Assembly: GCF_000372465.1 (NCBI RefSeq) | Contig: NZ_AQUZ01000063.1 | Coordinates: 166 to 48,787 of the forward strand | DNA: 48,622 nt | Direction of reading: 5' to 3' | Source of the DNA: Kribbella catacumbae DSM 19601 | GTDB lineage: Bacteria; Actinomycetota; Actinomycetes; Propionibacteriales; Kribbellaceae | Part shown: positions 17,765-26,292 of the stretch, piece after piece | Position numbering within the stretch: the first letter of the stretch is position 1 | Layout of the letters: every line of letters starts with the position of its first letter | Translations under genes and position numbers: made by a program | Notes under the pieces: model-generated | Database searches by the model: none | Seen by the model: only the letters and a program-made list of their open reading frames with translations | Told to the model about the DNA's origin: nothing

Positions 17765-18883
17765 GTGTCCGACGACCGCATGTTCGGGCTGCAGAGGCAT
17801 GAGCGGGTCATGGACGAGCTGCGCCGGCACGGTGCCGTCCGGGTCCGGGAGCTGGCCGAGTTGCTCGGCGTCAGCGAGCTGACCGTCCGACGGGACATCG
17901 CTGCGCTCGCCGCGCAGAACCTGCTCACCAAGGTGCACGGCGGAGCGACCTTGCCGACCGAGCTCACGCCAGCCGCGCCGACCCGCCGCCGTGGTTCGGT
18001 CGGGCCCCGATTCACCATCGGCATGGTCGTCCCATCGCTGGACTACTACTGGCCGGCGATCGTCAGCGGTGCACGCTCGGCCGCGGCGGCTCAAGGCGTC
18101 AACATCCAGCTGCGTGGCTCGACGTACGACTGGGCCGAGGACCGGCGTCAGATCACCCGGCTGATCGAGGCGCAGCAAGTCCAGGGGCTGCTGCTCGCGC
18201 CGAATCTGGAGGGCGACTCGCTCGAGATGATCCGGTGGATCGGCGAGCTGCCGGTCCCGGTGATCCTGGTCGAACGGCAACCACCCCGCTGGACACCGAC
18301 GCCGTACCAGCTGGAGTGGGTGCGCAGTGACCACGCGCTCGGCCTCGAACTCGCGGTCCGGCACCTGCACGACCACGGGCATCGCAACATCGGTCTGCTG
18401 CTGTCGAAGGGCAGCCCTACCTCGGCCCACCTCGCCCGCGGCTGGGACCTGGTCTGTGCTGACCTCGGCATCCCAGCCGGCCTGGTGGTCCGCGACTCGG
18501 TCCGGATGGACGAGCCGGGGCATCGCGCGCTCATCGCCCAGCTGCTGGACCGATGCAGGGCATCCGGTGCGACGGCGCTGGTGATCCACTCCGATCCGGA
18601 GGCGATGTCGGTCGCGCAGTACTGCAACGAACTCGGCATGACGATCCCGGGCGACCTGGCGATCGTTGCCTATGACGACGAGGTCGCCAAGCTCGCGGAA
18701 CCGGCGATGACAGCGGTCCGGCCGCCCAAGCCGATGGTCGGCCGGACGGCGGTGGAGCTGATGGTGGCCCGGCTGACCGAGGGCCGCCGGCGCCCGATCC
18801 AGCGCGTCCTCGTCACCCCCGAGCTGATCATCCGCGACTCCTCGATGCCGCTCTCCACCCCAGTCCGCTCCACCTGGGCCTGA
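17765..18883 (+). CDS. DeoR-HTH / LacI-type sugar-binding hybrid regulator
   Basis: This 372-residue repressor-like protein joins two usually separate parts. Residues 8-65 are a DeoR-type winged HTH (RHERVMDELRRHGAVRVREL, ELTVRRDIAALAAQNLLTKVHGGA). From about residue 80 to the end is a periplasmic-binding-protein fold of the LacI/GalR class (TIGMVVPSLDYYWPAIVSGA, GDLAIVAYDDEVAKLAEPAM, VTPELIIRDSS). Classical DeoR regulators sense sugar phosphates through an isomerase-like domain; this one should sense a free sugar. It starts at a GTG with a strong GGGAGG site. By position it regulates the divergent operon at 11,086-17,594 and probably itself. Confidence 0.85.
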   Translation: MSDDRMFGLQRHERVMDELRRHGAVRVRELAELLGVSELTVRRDIAALAAQNLLTKVHGGATLPTELTPAAPTRRRGSVGPRFTIGMVVPSLDYYWPAIVSGARSAAAAQGVNIQLRGSTYDWAEDRRQITRLIEAQQVQGLLLAPNLEGDSLEMIRWIGELPVPVILVERQPPRWTPTPYQLEWVRSDHALGLELAVRHLHDHGHRNIGLLLSKGSPTSAHLARGWDLVCADLGIPAGLVVRDSVRMDEPGHRALIAQLLDRCRASGATALVIHSDPEAMSVAQYCNELGMTIPGDLAIVAYDDEVAKLAEPAMTAVRPPKPMVGRTAVELMVARLTEGRRRPIQRVLVTPELIIRDSSMPLSTPVRSTWA

Positions 18884-18886
18884 CCG

Positions 18887-20764
18887 TCACTCCAGCGCCA
18901 GTACGCCGGTGCTGCCGTCGGACCAGTCGACCACCACGGTCGAGCCGTCCAGGCGTACCAGCGGTTCCGGCTCGGGATCCGGGCCGGACAGCGTCACGAT
19001 CGCGACGTACACCTGCCCCGCCCTGGCAGTTGTCCGTAGCAACGGAATGGCAGTGTGGTTGCCAGTGGCACTGGCTTTCTCAGCGCGCCGTACTTCGGCC
19101 GCCTGGAAGCCCATGCCACCGGCAACCGTCGACACGAGTTCGCCCGAAACCACCCGAGCGGTCACCTGATCTGTTGCCGCCGCCAACGGATGGCCGGCTG
19201 ACAGCGGCCAGCCGGTGAACTCCACTGTCCAGCCCGGATCCAGCTCAGCATCCGGGTCGATCAGCGCGGCCCGGACCTCATGACTCCCGCGCAGCAGCGA
19301 GCCCATCGTGACGATCGGACCAGGAACGACACTTCCAGCCCGACCAGACCCATGCTCAGCACTCTGATCCTCAGCAGTCCGCACCCAATGAGTCTCAGCC
19401 ACCGAGGTGTTCGGCCCGGTCGTAGTGAACCCGTTGCGATGGGACGCCCCGAGCTCAGGATGGACGACCGCAACGCTGTTCTCGAGCGCCTCCGCCCAGA
19501 AGGGCGCACTCATCGGCGGCATCGTGTGAGTCGAGTAGCCCAGCCGCGCATACAGCGGCGAGTCAGCGCGCTGGTCGCCCGGCACGGAGTGGTCGGTGCC
19601 ATGGTTGACGACCCGGACGATGCCGTCGGCCCGCGTCCCGCTGACGAGCCATCGCGGCTCGGGGATCTCCAGGGTGAAGTCACCGGACTCCACCGGAAGC
19701 GGCTCCTCCGGTGCCGTCCAGACCGGGTGCTCGGGCGGCAGCATCAAGCCCAGCATGCCCTTCACCGCCCAGTACGGCGATCCGGGGCCGGAGTACGACT
19801 GAGCGATGGCCGGCCATTCGCCGTACCAGCCGAGGGTGAGCAGGCCGCTTTCGTCCGGCACCCGGCGATCGAGGAAGTGGCCGAGCATGCCGGACGCAGT
19901 ACGCCGCAACAGGCCGGGCGCGAGGTCAGTGGCGCCGGTGATCGCGCCCATCCACAGTGGCGCCGCCGCAGCATAGCGGTAGGTCAGGCTGCGGCCTTGT
20001 GCCAAAGGCGATCCATTGGCACCGACGAGGTGGACGGCCGTGCGCAGGAAGACCGCGAGACGCTCACGCCAGACCTGCACCCGCTCCGGACTGCAGAGGC
20101 TCTCGTCCATACTTGCCCAGAGCAACGGATAGACATGCAGCGCCCAGCCGTTGTAGTGATCGAAGGCGCGCTCGGGCCCGTCGGCGTACCAACCGTTGTC
20201 GCGAGCAAGCGACTCGTGCACCGCCAGCCCGCTCTCGATGTCAGCAGGCGACCAGGGACCACCGACCGACTTCAGGAAAGTCTCCACCACGATCTGGAAC
20301 CAGACCCAGTTGATCGGCGGATACTTCTCCCCCACGACGGTCGCCAGCCACGCCACCACACGCTCGCGATCCCTGTCGTCCAAGCGATCCCACAGCCACG
20401 GCCTGGACAGGTGCAACCCGAGCGCGATCGAACACGCCTCGACCTTGGCCTGCCCCAGTTGATCCGGGCGCGGCCAGGCGTGCGGCGACGCAGGATCAGT
20501 CCCCGCCCGCAGCCCTTCGGCGTACCAGTCGGCGAGGCCGTGCGCGTCCTTGCCGTCGTCACCTCGCAACCTGATCGCCGCCAGAAGGAACGACCGGGCG
20601 AAGGCTTCCAGGGAATCGCTGTCGCCACCGTAGGCGCTCGACTTTCCCGGCAGCTCGATCCGGGCGTGGTCGGGCGATGCCCATGGCCGCAGCGACAGCA
20701 ACAGGTTGTCCGCGACGGCGGCCCACGAGTCGCGAGTCAGCCCGGTATACGCGGCGTCAGTCAC
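18887..20764 (-). CDS. DUF2264 protein, GH154-like (possible beta-glucuronidase)
   Basis: This 625-residue protein of the DUF2264 family has an alpha/alpha-barrel N-terminal part (AYGGDSDSLEAFARSFLLAAIRLRG; YPPINWVWFQIVVETFLKS; NGWYADGPERAFDHYNGWALH) and a beta-rich C-terminal part. The family has been placed in CAZy GH154, with a characterised beta-glucuronidase acting on arabinogalactan; I recall this and cannot verify it here. No signal peptide is visible, so it would act inside the cell on imported oligosaccharides. The GTG start overlaps the preceding gene's end by eight bases and has GAGGAG seven bases upstream. It is the last gene of the seven-gene leftward operon and stops three bases from the convergent regulator. 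Confidence 0.8.
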   Translation of the reverse strand: MTDAAYTGLTRDSWAAVADNLLLSLRPWASPDHARIELPGKSSAYGGDSDSLEAFARSFLLAAIRLRGDDGKDAHGLADWYAEGLRAGTDPASPHAWPRPDQLGQAKVEACSIALGLHLSRPWLWDRLDDRDRERVVAWLATVVGEKYPPINWVWFQIVVETFLKSVGGPWSPADIESGLAVHESLARDNGWYADGPERAFDHYNGWALHVYPLLWASMDESLCSPERVQVWRERLAVFLRTAVHLVGANGSPLAQGRSLTYRYAAAAPLWMGAITGATDLAPGLLRRTASGMLGHFLDRRVPDESGLLTLGWYGEWPAIAQSYSGPGSPYWAVKGMLGLMLPPEHPVWTAPEEPLPVESGDFTLEIPEPRWLVSGTRADGIVRVVNHGTDHSVPGDQRADSPLYARLGYSTHTMPPMSAPFWAEALENSVAVVHPELGASHRNGFTTTGPNTSVAETHWVRTAEDQSAEHGSGRAGSVVPGPIVTMGSLLRGSHEVRAALIDPDAELDPGWTVEFTGWPLSAGHPLAAATDQVTARVVSGELVSTVAGGMGFQAAEVRRAEKASATGNHTAIPLLRTTARAGQVYVAIVTLSGPDPEPEPLVRLDGSTVVVDWSDGSTGVLALE

Positions 20765-22595
20765 CGGTCTTCTCCTCGAATCTGGTCAGCGTGAGCTCGA
20801 AACTCCGCCGATCCGTTGTGGCGTTGATGATCAGCCGATGGACTACAGCTCCCCAGACACTGGCGAGCAGGTCGTCATCCACCGGCCGCTGCTCCAGCTT
20901 GCCCGTCCCGAGCGCCGGATCCCAGCTGATCCGGGCCAGGCCATCCGCGAGGGTGCTGACCACCAGCTCACCAGGCTGGTGCACGATCGGCTTTCCCGCG
21001 ATCACGAAGTGTTCCTCGACGTCGGCGCCCGCACCCCAGGTGTCGACCACCCGGATCTGCCCGTTCTGCCGGTCGAGCATCGCCACCCGGCGCAGTTCCC
21101 CGGCCGGATACGCAGAGGACAGGTCCACCTCGGCCCGATCGTCCTGTACTACGAAGCTTGTCGCCCGCGAGTCCGCAGCGGCCGGCTGCTCTTGCCCATC
21201 AACCACCGGGACGTTGTGCCACTCGCTGCGAGTCACCCATTGCTCGTACCGCCGGTCGGAGAACGAGATCGCCGTGTACGTCGGCTGGCCGAGATCGATC
21301 AGCACCGGGGTCGCGTCCAGCGCGGCGATGAACGAGCCCACGTCGTTGTGGTTGTGGTTCTCGTCGTTGTGACCGCCTTTGATCGCCAGCGTCCAGCCCG
21401 CGCTCTCTCGGGCGACCAGAACCTGAACCTCGGGAAGCCAGCTCGACTGCGGCAACGGCAGCGGGCCCGGTTCGGCCGCCCACCAGTCGTCATCCAGCAG
21501 TCCCGCCAAAGCACGGCCGAGCCCGAAGGCGGGCGCGATGGGCTGGTCCCGATACGCGGCAGCCTGCGCCAGCACCACCTCATCACCGATCCGCCGGCCC
21601 CACCGGTGCAGGACGTGCCACGGCTGCTCGGGGCTCGGGCGCGCCGGACCGTCACCGACGTTCACGTACCACCCATCGCCCAGCGCCATCCGCTGCGGAT
21701 AGCGCGCCAGCTCGGCGAGCGGCGTACAGGTCCAGGGGGCGAACTCGCCGCCGGTCACCCGATCGATGACCTCCAGCGCGGCGGCCAGCCGGGCGGGTCC
21801 GTTCCACCAATAGGCGTATCCCTCATCGCATCCACCGTCCGAGGGGAGAGAGCGCAGGTAGCGATCGAGGCCGTCGACAACGAGATCGACGATCTGGGTC
21901 TGGGTGTCCGGATCGGTCTCCAGGAAGAGTGCCGCGGCCAGCACGTGCCCATGGATCCACGGGTTCCAGTTGTGCAGATGGCCATCGAGGCCGAGCCAAT
22001 GCCATCGCCGGTCAGCCACGAAAGGCCGCAGTACGCGGCGCCGAGCCTCCTCCCGCAACCGGCGACGCAGCCCGGGGAAGCGTTCGTCCAGGGCGGGCGC
22101 CAACACCAGATCGGCCCAGGCGAGGATCTCGACCGTCTCCGCGGCACCGAGATCGAGATACGGCTCGGCAGGATCCGCGAGCACCTCCTGCCTGGCCATC
22201 GCGAACGACTCATGCGCGGCCCAGCACCACGTGGTCTGCTCGCACAACAGGATCAAGCCGTCCGCGGCCTCGTCGACGTGCTCGTCCTCCCCCGTCAGAG
22301 CCGCCGCAAGGACCGCCGCACTAGTACGCCGACGCAGCTCCCCCGCAGGACCCTCGTACGCCGTCCGAACCCCGTCGCGCCAATAGCGCGCATAGTCCGA
22401 GGCCAACGTCTGCGGCCACGGCTGCCCGCGATCCGCCGCCGCCTCGGCCAGAATCGCCGCCCGCGCCACCGAATCCCTGCTCTCCCAGACGTCCCGCTGC
22501 CTGAGATCGGGAATCCCCGCCCGCACCCGAGCCGCCCGTACTGCGTCCTCGCGCGCACCCCGGCTCAAGGCCTGCCAGCGACCCAGAATCGACAT
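20757..22595 (-). CDS. Heparinase II/III-like enzyme (polysaccharide lyase or related)
   Basis: This 612-residue protein has the alpha/alpha toroid plus beta-sandwich layout of heparinase II/III-like enzymes. The toroid carries Asn/His/Tyr-rich motifs (GLDGHLHNWNPWIHGHVLAAA; GYAYWWNGPARL). The beta part has the family hallmark GGHNDENHNHNDVGSF. Such enzymes usually cleave uronic-acid linkages by beta-elimination, using a Tyr/His pair and an Asn that neutralises the carboxylate. No signal peptide is visible, so an imported oligosaccharide is the likely substrate. Combined with the next gene (GH154-like), a uronic-acid-bearing arabinogalactan or pectin fragment is reasonable. The start is ATG 22595, chosen for the GAGGAGG site nine bases upstream. 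The exact CAZy family cannot be given. Confidence 0.8.
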   Translation of the reverse strand: MSILGRWQALSRGAREDAVRAARVRAGIPDLRQRDVWESRDSVARAAILAEAAADRGQPWPQTLASDYARYWRDGVRTAYEGPAGELRRRTSAAVLAAALTGEDEHVDEAADGLILLCEQTTWCWAAHESFAMARQEVLADPAEPYLDLGAAETVEILAWADLVLAPALDERFPGLRRRLREEARRRVLRPFVADRRWHWLGLDGHLHNWNPWIHGHVLAAALFLETDPDTQTQIVDLVVDGLDRYLRSLPSDGGCDEGYAYWWNGPARLAAALEVIDRVTGGEFAPWTCTPLAELARYPQRMALGDGWYVNVGDGPARPSPEQPWHVLHRWGRRIGDEVVLAQAAAYRDQPIAPAFGLGRALAGLLDDDWWAAEPGPLPLPQSSWLPEVQVLVARESAGWTLAIKGGHNDENHNHNDVGSFIAALDATPVLIDLGQPTYTAISFSDRRYEQWVTRSEWHNVPVVDGQEQPAAADSRATSFVVQDDRAEVDLSSAYPAGELRRVAMLDRQNGQIRVVDTWGAGADVEEHFVIAGKPIVHQPGELVVSTLADGLARISWDPALGTGKLEQRPVDDDLLASVWGAVVHRLIINATTDRRSFELTLTRFEEKTGD

Positions 22596-22682
22596 CCGCC
22601 CAGCCTCCTCGATCCGAGCCTCAGCCCACCACCACCCGAACACACTCGATCAGGCTAATCCGCACCTGAACACCGGACCCGC

Positions 22683-23495
22683 TCATCGATCGCTCCGCAG
22701 CGTGGCCAGCCGCTTCTCGGGATTGGGGGCCGCTTGCAACAGCAGCTTGGTGTAGTCGTGCTGGGGATCGAGGATGACCTGGTCGGAAGGACCGCGCTCG
22801 ACGATCTCGCCGCGGTACATCACCAGGATCTCGTCGGAGAAGTGCCGCGCCGTGGCCAGGTCATGGGTGATGTAGAGAACGCCCAGGTTCTCCTCGCGCT
22901 GCAGCTCGGCGAGCAGGTTGAGGACGCCGAGACGGATCGAGACGTCCAGCATCGAGACCGGCTCGTCGGCGATCAGGATGCCGGGGCCGGGCGCCAGCGC
23001 CCGGGCGATCGCGACTCGTTGCCGTTGGCCACCAGACAGCTCGTGCGGCCGCCGGCGCGCGACCACGTCGGCCGGGGTGAGCCGGACCCGCTCGAGCAGC
23101 CTGTGCACTCCTTCTTCGAGCTCGGCCGCGGTCCGGCCGTGCCCATGCAGCCGCAACGGCCTGGCCAGATGGTGGGCGATCGAATGGTACGGATTGAGTG
23201 ACGCGAACGGATCCTGGAAGACCATCTGGACCGTACGCCGGTACTGCGCCAGCCCGCGGCCGCGCCGGGCGACGGGCGAACCGTCGAGCAAGATCTCGCC
23301 CGCGCTCGAGCGTTCGAGCTGGAGCAGCAGTTTCGCGACCGTGGACTTTCCGCTGCCACTCTGGCCGACCAGGGCTACCGTCCGGCCGGGCTCGAGCGTG
23401 AAGCTGACGTCGTTCACCGCGACGAGCCGGCGTCCCCGCCACCCCTGCTTCAGGTGGTAGTTCTTCACCAGCCCCCTGACCTCGAGAGTGCTCAT
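22683..23495 (-). CDS. Opp/Dpp-type ABC importer ATPase, second subunit (OppF-like)
   Basis: This 270-residue ABC ATPase has Walker A GQSGSGKST, the signature LSGGQRQR, Walker B ILIADEP, and an H-loop His in YITHD. The C-terminal extension is shorter than in many OppF proteins. It overlaps the OppD-like gene by four bases (ATGA). The two ATPases form a heterodimer driving the DppB/DppC-type permeases upstream. Although the family is named for peptides, many members import oligosaccharides, which fits the two carbohydrate enzymes downstream. Confidence 0.92.
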   Translation of the reverse strand: MSTLEVRGLVKNYHLKQGWRGRRLVAVNDVSFTLEPGRTVALVGQSGSGKSTVAKLLLQLERSSAGEILLDGSPVARRGRGLAQYRRTVQMVFQDPFASLNPYHSIAHHLARPLRLHGHGRTAAELEEGVHRLLERVRLTPADVVARRRPHELSGGQRQRVAIARALAPGPGILIADEPVSMLDVSIRLGVLNLLAELQREENLGVLYITHDLATARHFSDEILVMYRGEIVERGPSDQVILDPQHDYTKLLLQAAPNPEKRLATLRSDR

Positions 23496-24406
23496 CGGCT
23501 GGCTCCTCCGTCGACGTCGGCGACCCGGACCGGGTCGAGATCCAGCAGCCGCTCGTCCAGGCCGGCCCGGATGAAGTCGCCTCGCTGCCCGGTCAGACTC
23601 GGGAACGAGGCCAACAGCTGTTCTGTGTAAGGGTGTTCGGGCTGACTGTAGACCTGAGCGGCTGAACCGAGTTCGGTGATCTCACCCGCTCGCATCACCG
23701 CGATCCGGTCGCTGATCTCCAGCAGCAGCGGCAGGTCGTGGGTGATGAAAACGACCGCGAAGCCGAGCTCGTCGCGCAGCCGGGTGATCTCGAGCAGGAT
23801 CTCGCGTTGCACGACCACGTCGAGCGCGGTGGTGGGCTCGTCCATGATCATCACCTGTGGTTCGAGGGCCATCGCCATCGCGATCATCACCCGTTGCCGC
23901 ATCCCGCCGGACAACTCGTGCGGGTAGGACCGCAGCCGGTCCCGGTCCACCCCGACCCGCTCCAGCAGGTCGCCGCAGCGTTGTCTGCGCTCCGCACGGC
24001 TCAACTCCGGGCGGTGCGTGCTGAAGATGTCCTCCAGCTGGGCCCGGATCGAGATGACCGGGTTGAGGGAGTTCATCGCGCCCTGGAAGACCATCGAGAT
24101 CTTGTCCCAGCGGAAGGCGCGCAGATCCTCGCCATGCAGCGCACCCAGGTCGATGTCGTAGCCCTCGCGGGAGTGGAACACCGCCCGCCCGGAGCTGATC
24201 ACCGCCGGTGGCTTCAGCAGCCGGGTCAGGCCGTAGGCCAGGGTGGACTTGCCGCAGCCGCTCTCCCCCGCCAGACCGAGGATCTCGCCGCGGCCCAGGC
24301 TGAGGTCGACATGCCTGACCGCGCGCACGGTGGTCTCACCGAGGTAGTCCACGCTGAAGTCCTCGACGGTGAGTACAGTCCCGGTCTGGCCGGCAGACGT
24401 GCTCAT
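23492..24406 (-). CDS. Opp/Dpp-type ABC importer ATPase, first subunit (OppD-like)
   Basis: This 304-residue ABC ATPase has Walker A GESGCGKST, signature LSGGMRQR, Walker B VMIMDEP and H-loop FITHDLPLL. The C-terminal oligopeptide-transporter extension is partly conserved (YSQPEHPYTEQLLASFP) but lacks the cluster of cysteines that binds an iron-sulfur centre in some OppD/DppD proteins. It overlaps its neighbours by four bases on both sides, showing strict translational coupling. Confidence 0.92.
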   Translation of the reverse strand: MSTSAGQTGTVLTVEDFSVDYLGETTVRAVRHVDLSLGRGEILGLAGESGCGKSTLAYGLTRLLKPPAVISSGRAVFHSREGYDIDLGALHGEDLRAFRWDKISMVFQGAMNSLNPVISIRAQLEDIFSTHRPELSRAERRQRCGDLLERVGVDRDRLRSYPHELSGGMRQRVMIAMAMALEPQVMIMDEPTTALDVVVQREILLEITRLRDELGFAVVFITHDLPLLLEISDRIAVMRAGEITELGSAAQVYSQPEHPYTEQLLASFPSLTGQRGDFIRAGLDERLLDLDPVRVADVDGGASR

Positions 24407-25287
24407 CGGGTGGCCTCCTCGGTGGCCGCGATCTGTCGCTTCGAGGCCGACCAGCGGCGCCGGGCCCGCCGGGTCTGGTCACGCAGCTTGGGATTGATGA
24501 TCTCGTCGATCGAGAAGTTGATCATCGCCAGGCCGGCCCCGAACACGGTGATCAGCAGACCGGGCGGGAGGAACCACCACAAGGCTCCCAGCCGGAGCGC
24601 CAGGCCGTTGCCGGCCCAGAACAGCATCGTGCCCCAGGTCCACGAGCCGCCGGCGCCGAGACCGATGAAGGCCAGCCCCGCCTCACCCAGGATGGCCCCG
24701 ATCACGGCGAAGACGAACATTGCCGCCAGCAACGGCACCAGGTTCGGCAGCAGCTCGACCAGCAGGATCCGCCAGGTCTTCTCGCCCGCCACCCGCGAGG
24801 CCGAGATGTAGTCCCGGCTGCGCAGGCTGAGCGTCACTGCACGCAGTACCCGCGCGCCGCCGGCCCAGCTGGTCAGTGCCAGTACGCCGGCCACCAGCCA
24901 GATGCCCTTGTTCTGCACATAGCTGGAGATGACGATCATCAAGGGCAGACCGGGAAGGACCAGCATCACGTTGCTGAACAAGGAGAATCCCTCGTCCACC
25001 CAGCCGCCGATGTAGGCGCCGATGATGCCGAAGCCGGCCGCGAGTATCACCGCCAGCAGACCGACCACCACGCCGATCAGTAGTGATCCGCGGGTCGCGT
25101 AGGCCAGCTGGGCGAAGACGTCCTGACCGGTCTGGGTGGTACCCAGCAGATGCCCGTTGCCAGGCGGTTGCAGTCCGATGTTGTCGACCCGCTGGGGATC
25201 GCCGACGAAGAGCGGGCCGAGCAGCCCGAACAAGGCGATCCCACCGCAAAGCGTCAGTCCGACCGCCAGCTTCGGGGACAATGCCAC
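24403..25287 (-). CDS. Opp/Dpp-type ABC importer permease (DppC-like)
   Basis: This 294-residue permease has an N-terminal TM helix (LAVGLTLCGGIALFGLLGPLF), the family's extracytoplasmic NIGLQPPGNGHLLGTTQTGQD segment (variant of HPLGTDxxGRD), five more helices and the cytoplasmic EAA-like loop SASRVAGEKTWRILLVELLP. It starts at a GTG with AAGGA upstream, 15 bases after DppB. Confidence 0.92.
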   Translation of the reverse strand: MALSPKLAVGLTLCGGIALFGLLGPLFVGDPQRVDNIGLQPPGNGHLLGTTQTGQDVFAQLAYATRGSLLIGVVVGLLAVILAAGFGIIGAYIGGWVDEGFSLFSNVMLVLPGLPLMIVISSYVQNKGIWLVAGVLALTSWAGGARVLRAVTLSLRSRDYISASRVAGEKTWRILLVELLPNLVPLLAAMFVFAVIGAILGEAGLAFIGLGAGGSWTWGTMLFWAGNGLALRLGALWWFLPPGLLITVFGAGLAMINFSIDEIINPKLRDQTRRARRRWSASKRQIAATEEATR

Positions 25288-25302
25288 CTGAGTTCCTTCC
25301 GG

Positions 25303-26292
25303 TCAGGCCCGCGCACGGGTGCGCGGGTCGATGAGGGCGTACAACAGGTCGACGAGCAGGTTGGCGCCGAGTACCGAGATCGTGATCACCAGGAACACGC
25401 CCTGCATCAACGCGTAGTCGTTGTTCTGGACCGCCGACATCAGCGTCATGCCGATGCCGGGGTAGGAGAACACCTGCTCGGTGATGATCGAGCCGGACAC
25501 CACGAACCCGAGCGTGGTGGCGAACCCGGCCAGCGACGGCAGCACCGCGTTCCGGGCGGCGTACGTGGTCATGATCCGGCGCGGTTTCAGCCCCTTGGCC
25601 TCGGCGGTGACGATGTAGTCCTCGGACAGGGTGGCCACCATCATGTTCCGCATCCCGAGCATCCAGCCGGCGATGGACGAGATCACGATCGTCAGGGCCG
25701 GCAGCGTTCCGTAGTACGCGGCACTGCGCAGGAAGGGCAGGTTGAATCCCGGTGTCACGTTGTACACGTCGTAGCCACCGCTGGTCGGGAAGACCTGGGT
25801 GACGCTGGACAGCAGGTACAACAGCACCAGCGCGAGCCAGAAGTACGGCACCGCCTGGAACATCGTGGTCACCGGGATCAGGTTGTCCAGCCAGGAGCCC
25901 CGCTTCCATCCCGCCAGCTGGCCGAGCAGGATGCCGATCGCGAACGAGATCAAGGTGGCGATCCCCATCAGCGCGATCGTCCACGGCAGCGTCTGCGCGA
26001 TAGTGGTCGAGACGGTCTGTGGGAAGAACGTCACCGAGATGCCGAAGTCACCGTGCGCCAGGTTCCCCAGATAGTCGACGTACTGGCTGACCAGCGGCTG
26101 GTCGGACTTCGTGCCCAGCAACAGCTCGAGGCTGCGCCGGGTCTCGGCCGAGACTGGCCCCTTCGCCGCCAGCTTCGAGATCATCAGATCGACCGGATCG
26201 CCCGGCATCATGCGGGGTAGCAAGAAGTTCAGGGTCAGCGCCGCCCACAGCGCCACCGTGTAGAAGGCCAGCTTGCGCAGGTAGTACCGCAT
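25303..26292 (-). CDS. Opp/Dpp-type ABC importer permease (DppB-like)
   Basis: This 329-residue permease has six TM helices, the N-terminal signature LTLNFLLPRMMPGDPVD and the C-terminal YALIDPRTR motif typical of DppB/OppB. The coupling loop reads TAEAKGLKPRRIMTTYAARN. Its ATG follows directly on the stop of the solute-binding gene with no spacer. Confidence 0.93.
   Translation of the reverse strand: MRYYLRKLAFYTVALWAALTLNFLLPRMMPGDPVDLMISKLAAKGPVSAETRRSLELLLGTKSDQPLVSQYVDYLGNLAHGDFGISVTFFPQTVSTTIAQTLPWTIALMGIATLISFAIGILLGQLAGWKRGSWLDNLIPVTTMFQAVPYFWLALVLLYLLSSVTQVFPTSGGYDVYNVTPGFNLPFLRSAAYYGTLPALTIVISSIAGWMLGMRNMMVATLSEDYIVTAEAKGLKPRRIMTTYAARNAVLPSLAGFATTLGFVVSGSIITEQVFSYPGIGMTLMSAVQNNDYALMQGVFLVITISVLGANLLVDLLYALIDPRTRARA

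Noticed and set aside
19280..22658. Long plus-strand frames opposite the GH154-like and heparinase-like genes
   Set aside because: Arg/Pro-rich shadow products; the minus-strand genes have catalytic motifs, ribosome sites and operon overlaps.
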